A DNA stretch of 64,000 nucleotides from Mercurialis annua. Its lineage: Eukaryota > Streptophyta > Magnoliopsida > Malpighiales > Euphorbiaceae. Below, piece after piece: positions 13,603-25,735 of this stretch. The position numbers were made by a program, and so were the translations under genes. The notes beneath the pieces were generated by a model. The model made no database searches, was not told where the DNA came from, and was given only the letters and a program-made list of their open reading frames with translations. The first letter of the stretch is position 1. The number at the start of each line of letters is the position of its first letter. The stretch covers positions 11,604,001 to 11,668,000 of the forward strand of contig NC_065570.1 in the NCBI RefSeq assembly GCF_937616625.2, given 5' to 3'.

Positions 13603-14800
13603 CCTAAAAAAAAAAAATTTAAAAAAATAATAATTAAATAAATTTAAATTTAAATCTAATTATTATTTTTTATTTTAGAAAAGTTATAAAATAAATAATT
13701 ATTTTAAATAAATTAAATAATTTTAGAAATTTATTTAATTTAATATATATTATTTCTATAACTTATATTTAAATTTTTATAATTGCAGGGCGGAAAGCGT
13801 AGGGGGAAGACGTTTTTGGCCCCAGAATTAGGGGGATCGGGAGCCCGTCACGTTACTACGCGTAAAGTTTCTGCCTCAGCTCGACGGAAGAAACAAGCGC
13901 ATACTTCTCCCGATGACATGCACATTTCTGTTGAGGATCTTAGAGAGTCTGATGATTTTGAGAGCTCAGAGGACGAGCCAAGTGAAAAAATTTACATTTC
14001 TAAACAGAAAAAGGGTGCAGGTGGTCGGTTCGTTAGCGACTCGTCATCAGGTAAATATAATTAAATGATTATAATTAATTTAATAATGTTGTTAAAAAAT
14101 TTAAATGTAATTTAATTATGTTTAATGTTACTTTCAGGGTCGAACAGACGACCTGAAGAGGTTGACGTGTAGACCGTTACTGGTCCAGTACCTGGTGGAC
14201 CCGAGGATGACACTGTTATTCCTAGTTTTTTCGGGCATGTCGCTTCTCGGCTATGGGATGGGGCGGACAGAGGCGTGCTGAAGTGTCAGACTAGACATGG
14301 AGCTCTGAAGAAGCTGAGACAGTGGTATGAGACGGCCTCAGAGGAGGTTAAGGTGCTGATAGACGGGACTGAGATATCACATCTCCCGTTTATCATGTTT
14401 GATCATCTGGATATCCCGCTCCTTTCTGCATTTGTGGAGCGATGGCAGCCAGATACAAACTCTTTTCACATGCCATTCGGGGAGATGACCATCACATTAC
14501 ATGACGTGTGACATATTCTTCGGATTCCAGTTGGTGGGGCTATGGTTTCTGGTGCGATATTCTGTTATATTTTTCACATTTAATTTTTGCGTTAAAATTA
14601 AAATTTATTATTAAAATATTTAATTTGAGATTTTGTAATTTATTAGGTTTAATAATTCTTTAATTAGGTCTCATTATTATGTTAGGTAAATTTAATGTTA
14701 TTTAGGATAAGTTAATTGTTTTAGGTTATTTAATAAAATATTTAGACAAATTAGTTGTTTAATGTGGATTGTGTTTTGGTTTGCAAATTGTAATTTTTTT

Positions 14801-14851
14801 GCAGGACTTCCCTGAAAAATGGGTGATGCTCATTTTTAGGGGAAGTGCTGC
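14801..14851 (+). repeat. 51-bp hairpin, copy A
   Basis: Arms of 21 bases (GCAGGACTTCCCTGAAAAATG and its near-complement) pair at 18 of 21 positions around a 9-base loop. It is preceded by a T-rich TTTTTTTGCAG that looks like a 3' splice site and lies in intron 3 of the PMD gene. It matches copy B in the CACTA element at every one of 51 bases. Confidence 0.9.
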
Positions 14852-16216
14852 ACAATTTTTTCTAGAAATTTACTGTACCTATTGCGTGATATTAATTTAA
14901 ATTGCAAAATTATGTTTTCAGTTCAGCCGAATAAGGCTCAGCTGATGGCTTACTGCGTACAGATTTTAGGTATTTCACCAGAGGATCTGGTGAGTAAGAC
15001 GAGCAAGCATTTTGCCTAGGGAGGTGTGCTGATTGAGTTGATCATCAGCTTATGTAGGCATGGCCGTACTGCAGAGGTGGAGGCGATAGCCTGGATCTGG
15101 TTGACGTTAGGTTGCACTCTATTCACTGACAAGAGTGGCCATCAGATTAGACCTGCAACCATATGGGAGGTGCGGGAGGGAGTCACAGATACGAGTACAG
15201 TTTCCTGGGGCTCAGCTACACTTGCTTATCTCTATCGGCAGCTTGGAATCTCATCGAGAGGAGACTGCTCGGGTTTGACTGGGTGTCTGACACTGCTGCA
15301 GACATGGATTTATGAGTACTTTCCATGCTTTCGGCCCCAGCGAGAGCGGCTGTTGATCGAGTCTCATCTTCCTCGAGCTTCTAGCTGGAGTGCTACTGCG
15401 TCAGAGTGTTCAGCCACCCGACTTCGGTCCTTGCGAGCTCGTTTGGACATGCTGACTGCTGAGGAGGTATGTAAATTTGTTAATTTATTAGTTAAATTTG
15501 ATTTTATTACGATCGCTATATTTTAATTTTGGTTTTGTAATTTTTTAACAGATCACATGGCTCCCTTTTGGCGACGAGCCTGCTGCCAGCGTAGAGCACA
15601 CTGCATATTATGGGTGGATAGCGTACCGGGACATTGTCGAGCCATACATGCCTTCTAGGGTGCTGCGACAGCTGGGTTATGTGCAGACTGTACTTGTGCC
15701 AATTTGTCGGCCAATAGGGGCTGTTAGGTCTTGGAAGTCACTCAAGTACTCTGTGGACATGAGTGTGACGATTGCGGTTGACATGTGGAACGCTTTTCCG
15801 ATCATGTACAAGCTGCCGTTAATGGGATTTGAGGAAGCCCACGTTATTGCTGGAGGATGCCATCCAGCGTACCTGGACTGGTTCGAGCGCCATTCACACC
15901 CCCGTATCCTTCCTGGCAGAGATCTTCCACGACGACATCCTCCCCGCAGCAACAACGATTATGTAAGTTTTCATTTTATAATTTAGTGAATATTACATAT
16001 ATTTAACATATTGAATTTACTTGTCTATTTATGGTATTACAGTGGATGACACTGGTGACCACCGAGTTCGAGCATTTCATCGAAAAAGTCAGCACGATTA
16101 CCGCCCAACATAGACAGCACTGCGAATTTGACGGCATTCCGGAGTTGGAGACTGAGGCGGAGGAGGCCAGCACTACTTTGGAGAGAGTCATTACCGCTTG
16201 GCGTAGTGCTAACTGA

Positions 16217-16479
16217 GTGCTGTTAGTATATGTTGTATGTTTATATTATTAGTACTTTTTTCTGATTATGGACTTGTTTTTTTTTTTAGATGTTAGTTTC
16301 TAGAGAATTTTTTTATATTATGTACGTTTTTGTTTTTATGCAATTTCATGAACATTTTTAAATATTACGTACTGTGGAGTTCAAAAATATTACACGTATA
16401 ATAATTAAACACACAGTCAGCATAATTACCGAATAAACATTTTACAATCAACTCAATCTGCCATACCTATCAAACTATC
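16217..16479. other. Gap between convergent MULE genes
   Basis: 263 AT-rich bases lie between the stop codons of the PMD and MULE-OTU genes. They presumably hold both 3' ends and polyadenylation signals. No gene was seen. Confidence 0.5.
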
Positions 16480-19400
16480 TCATTGCTCTCTCCTATTAGC
16501 ATATAAAGTATGCCAAGACTGAACAGTATGGTCCCTGTGCTGGAACCACAGGGTGGGAATTGGTGGGACAGGAAAATTATCCTGTAAATTCAACCTAACA
16601 AAGTGAGCGCGTCCACTAATATACAATATCACTATCTCCTTCGATGGTCGTGAGTGAACCTCAGAGGAATGCAAAGGCAGAACAGTAAACGAAGAGAACC
16701 GCGTCTGTTGTAGCGTCCCGCCTTGTATGTAAATAACAGCTGCATTGAAGATAGTGGCAATAGGGAACAAGTCATCCAATACCTGCATCCATTTAATAAG
16801 TCAGAATATAAATATCATTTTTTAGAAAAATATAATAACTTTGTGATAAATTTATATAATTCAATTAAATACCTGCATCCAGTTGCGAGGGCCACACTCT
16901 CCCCCTTCCCAACTAATACGTGTAATGGCCGCTTGCAACCCATCAATGCAAATACCCTCGTATCGATAAGGGTGGGCGGAGATTTCGTTTGCAATGTTCA
17001 TTCTAGTCATTCCCCACATCTCCTCGTCACCATATATGTGGTCTGCCACCACGCGAAATCCACAGTTGCCGTCTCCACGCACGTCCACAAGCTCGTCAAC
17101 GAATGGTAAAAGGAATCCTGGAATAACCTCCGCATTTTGCAAACCAGCTGCGGGAAATAAAAAAATTATTATTATAAATAACAAGGATACTACTAGAGTA
17201 GACGTACATAACGAATATTAGTGGATGATAATTACCTGACGCGGATGTACGATTTTTCTGACCTTTGGAAGATTTAGGACGACCACGTACACGGTCCTTG
17301 TACTCATGACGACTCGGATCCCGCTTTGTTGATTTGCTCCCCTTTGGTCGACCTCTGACATTTGTTTTCACTTCTGGTTCCATGTAGCCTAAGTCTTCGG
17401 GGTGAAGTCGCTCTCGAACAATACGAGAAATATCACGCAACACTGAAGGATCCTTAGTCATGACCTCCTCGGCGACCTCGTGAAAATACTGATGTTCCTC
17501 AGTCTGAAAACCAGCAAAATCGGGTTGCGCAGATGTGTCCAGCCCATCGCCGAGAATAACAAGTTTCGTCCAAAACGGGTGTATACTGTCAAGGCTGATC
17601 GGGTTACCTGCAAATAACACATATTAGCTTTCAATAACAATATTATTATTTTTAATATTAGTATTCAATGAAAGTGGTGCGTGATACCTGAATCGACCAC
17701 CGCTCGCAGCTCACATGCACAGGGGATCTGATGTGTTGATCTAACCACACAACCACTGCGATCGTAGACATCGGTACTCAATTCTCGCATACGCCTTAGT
17801 TCTTTCGATATTAAATCCAGACAGTAATGCGACACTCTGCATGAGAGCTTATCAAATGGAAAACCGCGTCGATGTACGCCAATAGTCCGTCTGGAGTCCT
17901 CAAGTGTTTTGCTGCAGTAATTTTAAAACATGTATATTAATAATAATGACAACATAATTTATATAAGTACTAATATTACTCGACAAGAATGTTACCGGAT
18001 ATCTGTCAGCTGCGACTGTATAACTTTGTCGACCTTCGTCCAGACTGTGTCCAGAGCACCGGTGCTAGATTTGAGCCACTGCTTAAGCTAAGCATGTGCG
18101 CTCTCGACTCTACATGTGGTGGTGTTTCCAAAATGTAGGACTAAGTCCGTCCAGCAAGATACGAACTTGTCTCTGTGTCCCAGCCAAGTCCCCTCAATGT
18201 ACTGTATCAACCCTGGAAAACCTTTAAACCGATCTCTGAAGTGCTCCACAACTATGTTATATTGATCAAAAGTTGGCGCTCTGATAATTTTCTTCCAAGT
18301 ACTATTCTTGAATATTTCAGCAAACTCTTGGTTTTTCCCACTAATTCTGTACACTCTATCTTCTATATCCTTATTTATGTGCCACGTACATAGTAGATGA
18401 GAAGAACGTGGGAAAACCTCTGACACTGGTCTGATAAGCCCCAATTCTCGATCAGTAAGAATAGCGCTCGGATGAATATGTTCCCCAATCAAGCACCTGC
18501 ATTATTGCCCGATGATTTAATAAGTAATTTGAATTTGAATATCATTAAAATATTAAATAACATAATTATAATCAAATACCTCAGTCTCTCCAATACCCAT
18601 CTGTAGCTCCCTTCAGTCTCATCCTTCATAATTGCATATGCAATTATGAAGTTCTTGTTGCAAGGAGTCATTCCATTAATCTCAAAAAAAGGCAGCTTGT
18701 ACTTGTTCGTCTTGTACGTGGAGTCCATGCCGATGATCCAGTAGTACGTACGAAGTAGTCTCACTGAATCAGGATGAGCCATGAAAATATGGGTCAACAC
18801 ACCTGTATCCTCCTCAGCAAGAGTCCAGTGTACATAATCATTTTGCTGAGCCATGTGATAAAATTGCCCAACCACATCTCTACCCTCAAAGCTAGACTTT
18901 CTCAAAGTCTTTCTATAGTTGTACACTTGCTTTATTGTAGGGTTGTCAGATGGTACTTTTTCTTTTAAAGCTGCCATGATAGAACACGGCTTCGCTTGTG
19001 TCGCACTCATATCTCGCACAATTTCTTTCGCCTCGCCACTCAGCCCACTCATCTGACGGTATCCTTCAGGATACACAGCTAGAGCATGGTTGTGTGTACT
19101 CGAAATACCAGGATCTGTAAGTATAAACCATGCAGTCTTTCCTAATTTGACAATAATTTTAAATTTGCACTTACACGCTTTTGTCTTCGTATTTTTCCGT
19201 ACGAAGGAATCAGAATCTGTGAATGAACCTCTGTAACGCTCACCCCGAGCACATCGCAGAAGCTTCTTTTTCCCCTCGTTCTTATTTGACGAAATGACTA
19301 ATTCAAATCCAATCTTTATAGCAGTACTCTTAGCCCAAGTAATTGCTTCAACATCACTATCAAACCCATGATCTAGCTTAAACCAATCGCTGTAATCAAT

Positions 19401-19874
19401 TCCGTCACCGCCATAATCTTCTAAATGAACCTGCAAAATATAAATACTTACGTTTAACAAATCGTAATAATATGTAATAAAAAGTCGTAATAATATACAA
19501 TAAAAAATCACTGTAATTATTAAAAAAAATCATTTTAACGTTTTTTTTATAGCAGTACTTAATTTTCGGCTGCGACGTTTCGGTCGCGGCCGGAAAAGGG
19601 GAACGCCGAAATCCACGTCCCCTCTAGAGAAGGGGACGTGGACTTGGGCGTCCCCTCTAGAGGAGAGGACGTTGATTTTCACGTCCTCTCCTCCGGAGAG
19701 GACGGCAGACTCCGGCGTCCCCTCCTCTGGAGAGGACGTGAAACGCAATCGTCCCCCTTCAAAAATTTTAAATTAAAATTTAAAATAACTAATTTTTACC
19801 TCGGAAAAGCCGGAAAAACTTGTTTCCGAACGTCGGTACTCGTTTCCCGACGAATTATACTCGTTATACGTCAT
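16480..19874 (-). pseudogene. FAR1/MULE transposase-AT-hook-OTU protease fusion, one stop
   Basis: Seven exons fit splice signals: 19800-19874, 18580-19430, 17996-18496, 17688-17911, 17236-17607, 16873-17147 and 16480-16782, totalling 867 codons. Order of parts: short leader (MTYNEYNSS), a FAR1-like Cys/His DNA-binding region, a MULE DDE domain (first Asp in IIGMDSTYK, second in AILTDRELG, Glu in CRVESAHA), two AT-hook motifs (RGRPKGSK and RGRPKSSK), then an OTU cysteine protease with DVRGDGNCGFR (Asp/Cys) and GRAHFVRL (His). Transposases of this type cut and join DNA at Mutator ends; OTU proteases remove ubiquitin. One TAG at 18088-18090, just after the DDE Glu, breaks an otherwise open 866-residue protein. 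Fusion is inferred from splice phase, not from a transcript. Confidence 0.82.
19570..19755. repeat. GGGGACG palindrome array in MULE-OTU first intron
   Basis: This GC-rich array of GGGGACGTGGA/CGTCCCCTCTAGAG and GAGAGGACG/CGTCCTCTCC units in both orientations lies in the intron 19431-19799. It mirrors the array at 13426-13602, so each end of the element has a palindromic block placed just inside a tiny first coding exon. Confidence 0.75.
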
Positions 19875-20006
19875 TTTACTCGACTTTTTACGTATATGTT
19901 CGAATGTGTTCGAATGAGTTGAGAGAACTCATTTTTTTGAAATTTTGCTAGAGGGGCAGAAATGTCTTTCACCTGTGCGGTGTTAAGTAAAAGCGGGCGG
20001 CGAATA

Positions 20007-20909
20007 GAAAAACCCTAAAAGAAAGACAACAAGCTCATATTAACCCCTATAATCGGACAAAAAAAACAAATAAACCTTTAAAATTGAGGTCGGCTCACTT
20101 CACACCCTGCAACTGTCCAAAACGGCTCACATCACACCACAAACTTGACTCCATTAGTTTCCATGTCAAATGATGACGTGGCACATAGAAATAATGTTCA
20201 AAAAAATCCTTAATGTTTAAAATACTTACCAATCTTATACTCACAATTTTTTTAACAATTTTCACCCTCATCTTCATTTAAATATCAATAATTAAAAAAT
20301 ATTTAAAACTAAAATATTTATGAAAACAATTGAAACACAATTAAACATTTTGAAATAAAATTAAACGCTGTAAAATTCAATTAAACACCTCAAAATTTAA
20401 CTAATTAAATCTAATTCACCCACCCAAAACACCCGCCGGAAACCACATCTGCAATCTCCGGTAAAAATATATCCCAACTAAAAATTAAAATAATAATAAT
20501 AAATAAAAAAATTGTCTTCTCCGACCGTCACCAACGCCTCCATGTCCTCACCTCTTCCATTATTAACACCAACTACACCTCTATTATCATCACCATAGAT
20601 CACACCAAATGCATATGCCATTGTTCATTGATTTAATATTGAATATATATATATACACATATATATAATAATGCATACCAAATATTATTGTCTTTTTCAA
20701 ACTAATCCATATGCTCGCAGAAACTATTATATAAATTAACAATTTGTACATTTTTCATTTTAAATTAAGCCAAATGAAATTAAGCAACTTTATCAAATGC
20801 ATCTAAAATAAATTTATATAAAGTATGTAGATGTAGAAAACTAAATATCAAAAGGGTGTCACTCGCTTCAAATTAAAGGTCTCTCTAACCCTAATTGTAG
20901 AAGCAAAAA
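20007..20909. other. Upstream region of BAHD gene 1
   Basis: AT-rich flank with a TATATATATATACACATATA run near 20647-20666 and no ORF of note. It presumably contains the promoter of the downstream acyltransferase gene; no specific element could be assigned. Confidence 0.4.
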
Positions 20910-23122
20910 ATGGAGTTAGAAATTTGTTCTGAAAGCTACATTAAACCCTCTTCACCAACACCTCCATGTAATAAAACCTACAAAATTTCTCTAATGGATC
21001 AATTTCTTGTAAATTACGGAATCGACATTCCCTTGATTCTGTTCTACCCTAATTTACATCAACATCGTCTCGCCATTAATGATTTCATATCGAAGAGGTC
21101 GCAAACGCTTAAGCAATCGTTATCCGAAGCCTTAGCATATTATTACCCATTTGCCGGGAGGATTAAAGACTCTCTTTCCGTTGATTGTAACGACGAAGGT
21201 GTTTATTACGTCGAGGCTCGAGCTAATACTTCTCTATTTGAATATTGTAGCCATACCGATAATTTGACATGCGGTCAATTGTTACCTAGACAGCCCGGTT
21301 CGTATGAACCCTCGTCGGCCGGAGCATATGTTGTCATGATCAAGGAAACAACTTTTACATGCGGTGGCGTTACTATTGGTATATTTGGTTCTCACATGGT
21401 CATGGATGCAGCTCCGATGGCTTCGTTTGTAAAGGTTTGCACTTTGCACTACTACATAAACAATTTCTAGTAATGGTTAGGGATGAGCAAAAATTTACAA
21501 GGGATGTGTCCTTATAATTAATTCAAAACTAATTAATTTAGTATGAGATTATATATTTAGCTATTTTTACTAATAAATTGCACACCTTATACTTGTAACT
21601 ACAGTACTACACAGAAGTGAGATTTTCGAACATGGAAATGGGAAAATGGAATAATTCGACATGGATACAACAAAAATGTGTTATTTTGAAATTTTCTTAA
21701 ATTAAAAGTGAAACTCCATATTCAAAATGTCAAGATTCCAAAACAAAAACGTTAGATTGAATGAAATATATGTATTACTTAGCCTACATCTGATGACATT
21801 TTAAATTTATAATATATGAAAAGTTTGCCCTACTTTTAAATAATTTATTGCCCTCATCTTTAAAATTAACCGATCTATTTCGTTAATTTTGTTAATTTTT
21901 TAATAATAAAGTTTTTTTGATCGATCAGGTTAGTAAAAAAATTAATTCAATTACGGTTAATACTTTTAAAAATTCAGTTGACTGAATTAAATGAATATTT
22001 TGATCTTTTTTGTTAATTATTTTTCATTTTTAATGGTCTAACCAAATTAATCGACTAATTAGATCTATTATGTTTGTATTTTTCAGTTTTAGTTAATTTG
22101 ATTAATTCTATCCGTTTTTAACCAAACCAACATGGTGAATCATTGATGAATGTGCTAATATCATTACCTAAATTTTTTGAATTCATTAAATATTTTTTTA
22201 TAGTTTAAAAATGTAATTTTTCCGTTTTTTTTAAATTCTATAGTTTTGAAACTGCTAATGCCTCAATTTGTAGTGTTGGGCTGCGATTGCTTGCAACTCA
22301 AGCAAAGACATTACATATCCGAATTTCAATGGTCCTTCTATGTTTCCACAATACAATGCATTCCCAAGAGAGGCAACTATGGCAGCTCTCGACGAAGCCT
22401 TTATTAAAACAGGAAAACTCGCAGCAACCAGGTTTGTGTTCGACGAATCCCGTATTTCTGATCTCAGGCATCAACTTAGTGATTCAGGCACGGAAAATTT
22501 AAATCCCAATGGCGCTGAGTTGGTTTCGGCGTTTCTTTATGGATGCATCTCAGAAACTATCAGGGCAAGATCAGGTGTCGTCAAGCCGAACGCGTTCATA
22601 AATATCGTAGATTTTCGGGGAAAAGCCGAGCCTCCTCTACCCGAAAATTCATTGGGGAATTTTTTCTGGATGGCACCTGGTCTGATATCTCATAATGAAA
22701 CTAAACTAGCTAGCTTAATATGCAAAATGAAGGAAGCAACAAGCAAAATTGACACTGATTTTGTCAAGAACATACAAAGCGGTCACGGTTTTTCGAAACT
22801 CTACGAGATGATGAAGGAGACAAAGAGATTATTAACGAGCAACTCAACATGTTCCGACGGAGCGGATATTGTAATGATTAGTAGTATGTGTAACTTAGGG
22901 CTATACGAAGTCGATTTTGGATGGGGAGAGCCTATTTGGGTGACTTGTGTCGATTCACCGCCCGATTCCATAACTCAGTTTGTGAATTCATTCAATATTA
23001 TGGATTCAAGAGAGGGAAAAGGAATTGAAGCATGGGTTTTCCTGGATGAACAAGACCTTGTTTTGCTGGAGCAATATGAAAAGCTGCTTGAATATGCTTC
23101 AGTTTATCCAAGTCCTGTCTGA
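20910..23122 (+). CDS. BAHD acyltransferase 1 (vinorine synthase-like), two exons
   Basis: BAHD enzymes transfer acyl groups from CoA thioesters to alcohols or amines of secondary metabolites in the cytosol. Exon 1 is 20910-21434 and exon 2 is 22274-23122, joined in phase 0 across an 839-bp GT-AG intron; the product is 457 residues, a normal family length. The catalytic HxxxD motif is intact (SHMVMD, around residue 160, just before the intron), and the structural DFGWG motif is present near the C-terminus. The start MELEICSESYIKPSSPTP matches the paralogue at 40.4 kb. The sequence style is of the vinorine synthase/deacetylvindoline-type clade, but the acceptor cannot be told from sequence. 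It is a duplicate of the gene at 40422-41807, which lacks the intron. Confidence 0.93.
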
Positions 23123-23615
23123 AACAACAAAATTTGTGTTTTTTTTTCCATCTATGTTCATTGCTTGAGGTATCTAGTTACTATGCTTCCATGTATGCCA
23201 TATTTGTATTGATTTCTTGAAAATTACAATTATCTTAACATGTTAATTTTCATCTCACCCTTCGATTTTGTTTCTCTCCCACTATAGTCCTTCAACTTTA
23301 CTTCATTAACTATATTCTCTTTTAATTTCTATTTTATATCATTATTGTCTCTTTTTTTTCTTCAGCACCATTTTATATATGAAACGTATCAAAAACTATG
23401 TTATTAAAATTCTAGTTATAATAAAAACTCATTTTTGAGACAAATAAATATATTAAAAATTTATTTACAAAACTTATAATTTTCTTATTCTTATTCTTCC
23501 AAATTAATTAATTAATTTTTTTAATTTACAATCAATTTATTTAGCAACTTTTCAAACCTTTGTATTTTATTTCACACACACGTTTTTTTATTAGAGATAT
23601 GATTAGAAGGGTTAG
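23123..23615. other. BAHD 1 3' flank, no gene seen
   Basis: AT-rich sequence after the BAHD 1 stop, presumably starting with its 3' UTR. No gene or defined repeat was recognised. Confidence 0.4.
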
Positions 23616-23630
23616 AAAGATTAGTGGTTA

Positions 23631-23858
23631 ACCCCAAGGCGTAGATAAGTTGGTAAGACACTCTTCTAGCTTAAGTGAGGTCGCGGGTTCGAACCGTACC
23701 CATGTATGCAGCCGTTTAAAACTTGGGGCCAGAGCTTTGCCTCCCGAAAGGGACCTACCCGGCTCGAGTGGGGATTAGTCTGAATGTGGAAGGCTTAAAG
23801 GTACCGTCTCATAGTTGAGACCCGTTCAGGACACCTCATGTACCCTGTACCAAAAAAA
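23631..23858 (+). mobile_element. tRNA-derived SINE, 15-bp TSD
   Basis: A 228-bp insertion begins with a tRNA-like head: a box-A-like GTTGGTAAGACAC stretch and a box B GGGTTCGAACC about 40 bases on. A tRNA-unrelated body with a GGGACCTACCCGGCTCGAG block follows, ending in an A-run. It is flanked by the exact 15-bp repeat AAAGATTAGTGGTTA at 23616-23630 and 23859-23873, as expected for LINE-driven insertion. It is a SINE, not a tRNA gene: the 3' half cannot form an acceptor stem. Confidence 0.9.
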
Positions 23859-23873
23859 AAAGATTAGTGGTTA

Positions 23874-24549
23874 GTATTAAGGTTAATGTCCCAAAAAAAC
23901 TTATGACTATTTAACCTTTTTTCAATTTCATCCCAACATTGTAAAAAATCTTCAATTGTATCCAAATTCACATCTTTGGATTTTAATTGTACCTAATTAT
24001 ATAAATTGAACTCTTTTTCATTTAAAAAATTCAAAATGAATAACTTATTTGTATTTTTTTCAATAAAAAAGAGATTAATTTAATATTTGTGGGAACAATT
24101 GAATGTGAAAGATGTGAATAAAGATATCATTGGCGATTTTACAACGTCAAATAAATTAAAAAAGAGTTGAAAAATCATATACTTTTAAAATATTAGGTCT
24201 AATATTAACGTTAAACCTGTATTTTTTTTTAAAACAGTGGAAACAACTTACTGCTGAGGATCTGATTGAATCTGTGAATTTGAGATGCACGTTGAACAAA
24301 TCCTCAATTTTATATTTACTTAACAAGAATGATGACAAATGCCACTAAACAAAATATTGCGATAATGAATGTTTAAATCTAGTGATAACCCCCAAAAAGC
24401 AGATTATGAATTGAGTGGGTCATAAATTGTTGATTCAGATTTTATAAAAGAAAAATAGATTATTGCAACAAGCCACTGATCATTATCATTTTTTATATAC
24501 TATTTCCGTTTCCTTTCAGTCGTTGTTAATTTAAGTTTTCTTTATTTTA
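23874..24549. other. AT-rich spacer
   Basis: No gene is seen. The first part (from about 23880, GGTTAATGTCCCAAAAAA) resembles one arm of the MITE families elsewhere in the window, but no partner arm was found. Confidence 0.35.
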
Positions 24550-24551
24550 TA

Positions 24552-24811
24552 CTCCCTCCGTCCCGTTTAAGAAGTCTGATATTCTATTTTGGAATGTCCT
24601 ATTTAAAAAGTCCCATTACTATTTTTAAAATACTTTTCCATTGAATACCCCATTTTACCCTAATTTTAGTTATCTTAAAAGAGTTTTATGGAAAATTCCT
24701 CTATCATTAATAGGGGCAAAACATGAAAAAATATAAAAAGACAAGAATGATTAATGTTTTTTTAATCTGTGTGTAAAGTCAAATGGGACTTTTAAAGTGG
24801 GACGGAGGGAG
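24552..24811. mobile_element. Stowaway-type (Tc1/mariner) MITE
   Basis: A 260-bp element with terminal inverted repeats CTCCCTCCGTCCC and GGGACGGAGGGAG is flanked by TA on both sides (24550-24551 and 24812-24813). These termini and the TA target are diagnostic of plant Stowaway MITEs. It is non-coding. Confidence 0.95.
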
Positions 24812-25146
24812 TAATAGTTTTTTTTTTTCAATCCCAGGGGCGAAGCTAGAAATTTTTACCAGGGCAGGGAAATTCTATAAATCATTATAAATTTTAAAAA
24901 TTAAGTGGTTAATATAGTAAAAATAGTTATAATATAGACTATTAGTAAAATATCTTCATGTAATTTCTTTTAGAATGGTGGTCAATTGACCACCATTTTT
25001 CTTTAGGGGCTTACCTTGAAATAAAAACAGTTACAGTGTAAGAAGTTGAGTACATTTGTATATCTGATAAAAAAAATGGACTATGCTACAAATATAATAA
25101 GCTATCTAGTCACAAATCTGCGTTACAAATCTATAAAAGAGGAATT

Positions 25147-25735
25147 AAATAACTGCGTTGGAATTGAATATAGGTTTGATTCTTTAAAAAATTTGCATCC
25201 AAAAAACGTGAATGGTTGCAAAACTGTTGAAACCAACATAAATCTGCAACAAACAAACTGAAACCATAACAAAAAATTTGAATAAATCAAAACGAATGCA
25301 AAATGTAATTCACCAAGAATCAAAACAGGTGATCGCCTAGAACAATAAAATTTTGATCGAATCCGAAAAAAACTGCAACACAAAAAATTATTTTTATATG
25401 GACAGTAAAACATTATCAAACACACCAAAAATAAACATAAACACCATAACAGGATATTTTATTGAAAGCAAAACAATAAAGAAAATATAAACGGGAGAAT
25501 ACGGTGATTTTCGGCTTTCACCCTACTCACCTTTAAGGGTTAGGTGGAAACAAAAACTATGAAAGTGCAAAGTTGAGAGAGCACCGGTTGATATTTAAAT
25601 TTTTAAATAATTTTACTATTATTCTTCAATTTAATTAGTAGTCAAAAAATATTTATTAATTTTTAAAATATTTATATAAAATTATTTTTCATTTAAATAA
25701 AAATTTAATAATTTTTTTAATATGTGACTTTTTTT
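25147..25735. repeat. Direct repeat R1, left of copia LTR
   Basis: This stretch is copied in the same orientation at 36460-37085. Shared blocks include AGAGAGCACCGGTTGATG and GAAAGCAAAACAATAAA. R1 stops exactly where the copia LTR begins. On the minus strand it looks like leader, intron and small exon of a gene, but no coding function is recognised. Confidence 0.8.

Larger units (their letters stand above)
13324..16216 (+). pseudogene. Plant mobile domain (PMD) protein gene, three stops
   Basis: PMD (aminotransferase-like, MAIN/MAIL1 family) proteins occur as cellular genes linked to transposon silencing and as passengers in transposons. Six exons fit splice signals: 13324-13362, 13789-14050, 14138-14551, 14922-15466, 15552-15962 and 16043-16216, totalling 615 codons. 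Exon 1 starts MSDSERDENRQPP. Exon 2 is basic and acidic. Exon 3 onward shows PMD hallmarks: LPFIMFDHLDIPLLSAFVER, then QLGYVQ and a YLDWFERHSHPR end block. In-frame stops lie at 14170-14172, 14509-14511 and 15017-15019, so the copy is probably dead despite intact splice sites. Intron 3 contains the 51-bp hairpin. It converges on the MULE-OTU gene, 263 bp away. Confidence 0.8.
13178..20006. mobile_element. Mutator-like element carrying PMD and MULE-OTU genes
   Basis: The termini are diverged inverted repeats: the left end reads CACCGCCCTTTTTACTTAGC and the right end, reversed, reads CGCCGCCCGCTTTTACTTAA. Inside are two convergent genes that start just inside the ends, a PMD gene (+) and a transposase-OTU fusion (-). 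GGGGACG/CGTCCCC palindrome arrays lie in the first intron of each. No 9-bp target duplication was found by eye, so the outer boundaries are approximate and the insertion may be old. In-frame stops in both genes point to an inactive copy. Confidence 0.75.

Noticed and set aside
23640..23720. Possible tRNA gene
   Set aside because: The boxes belong to a SINE with target duplication and poly(A); the acceptor and T-arm context do not close.
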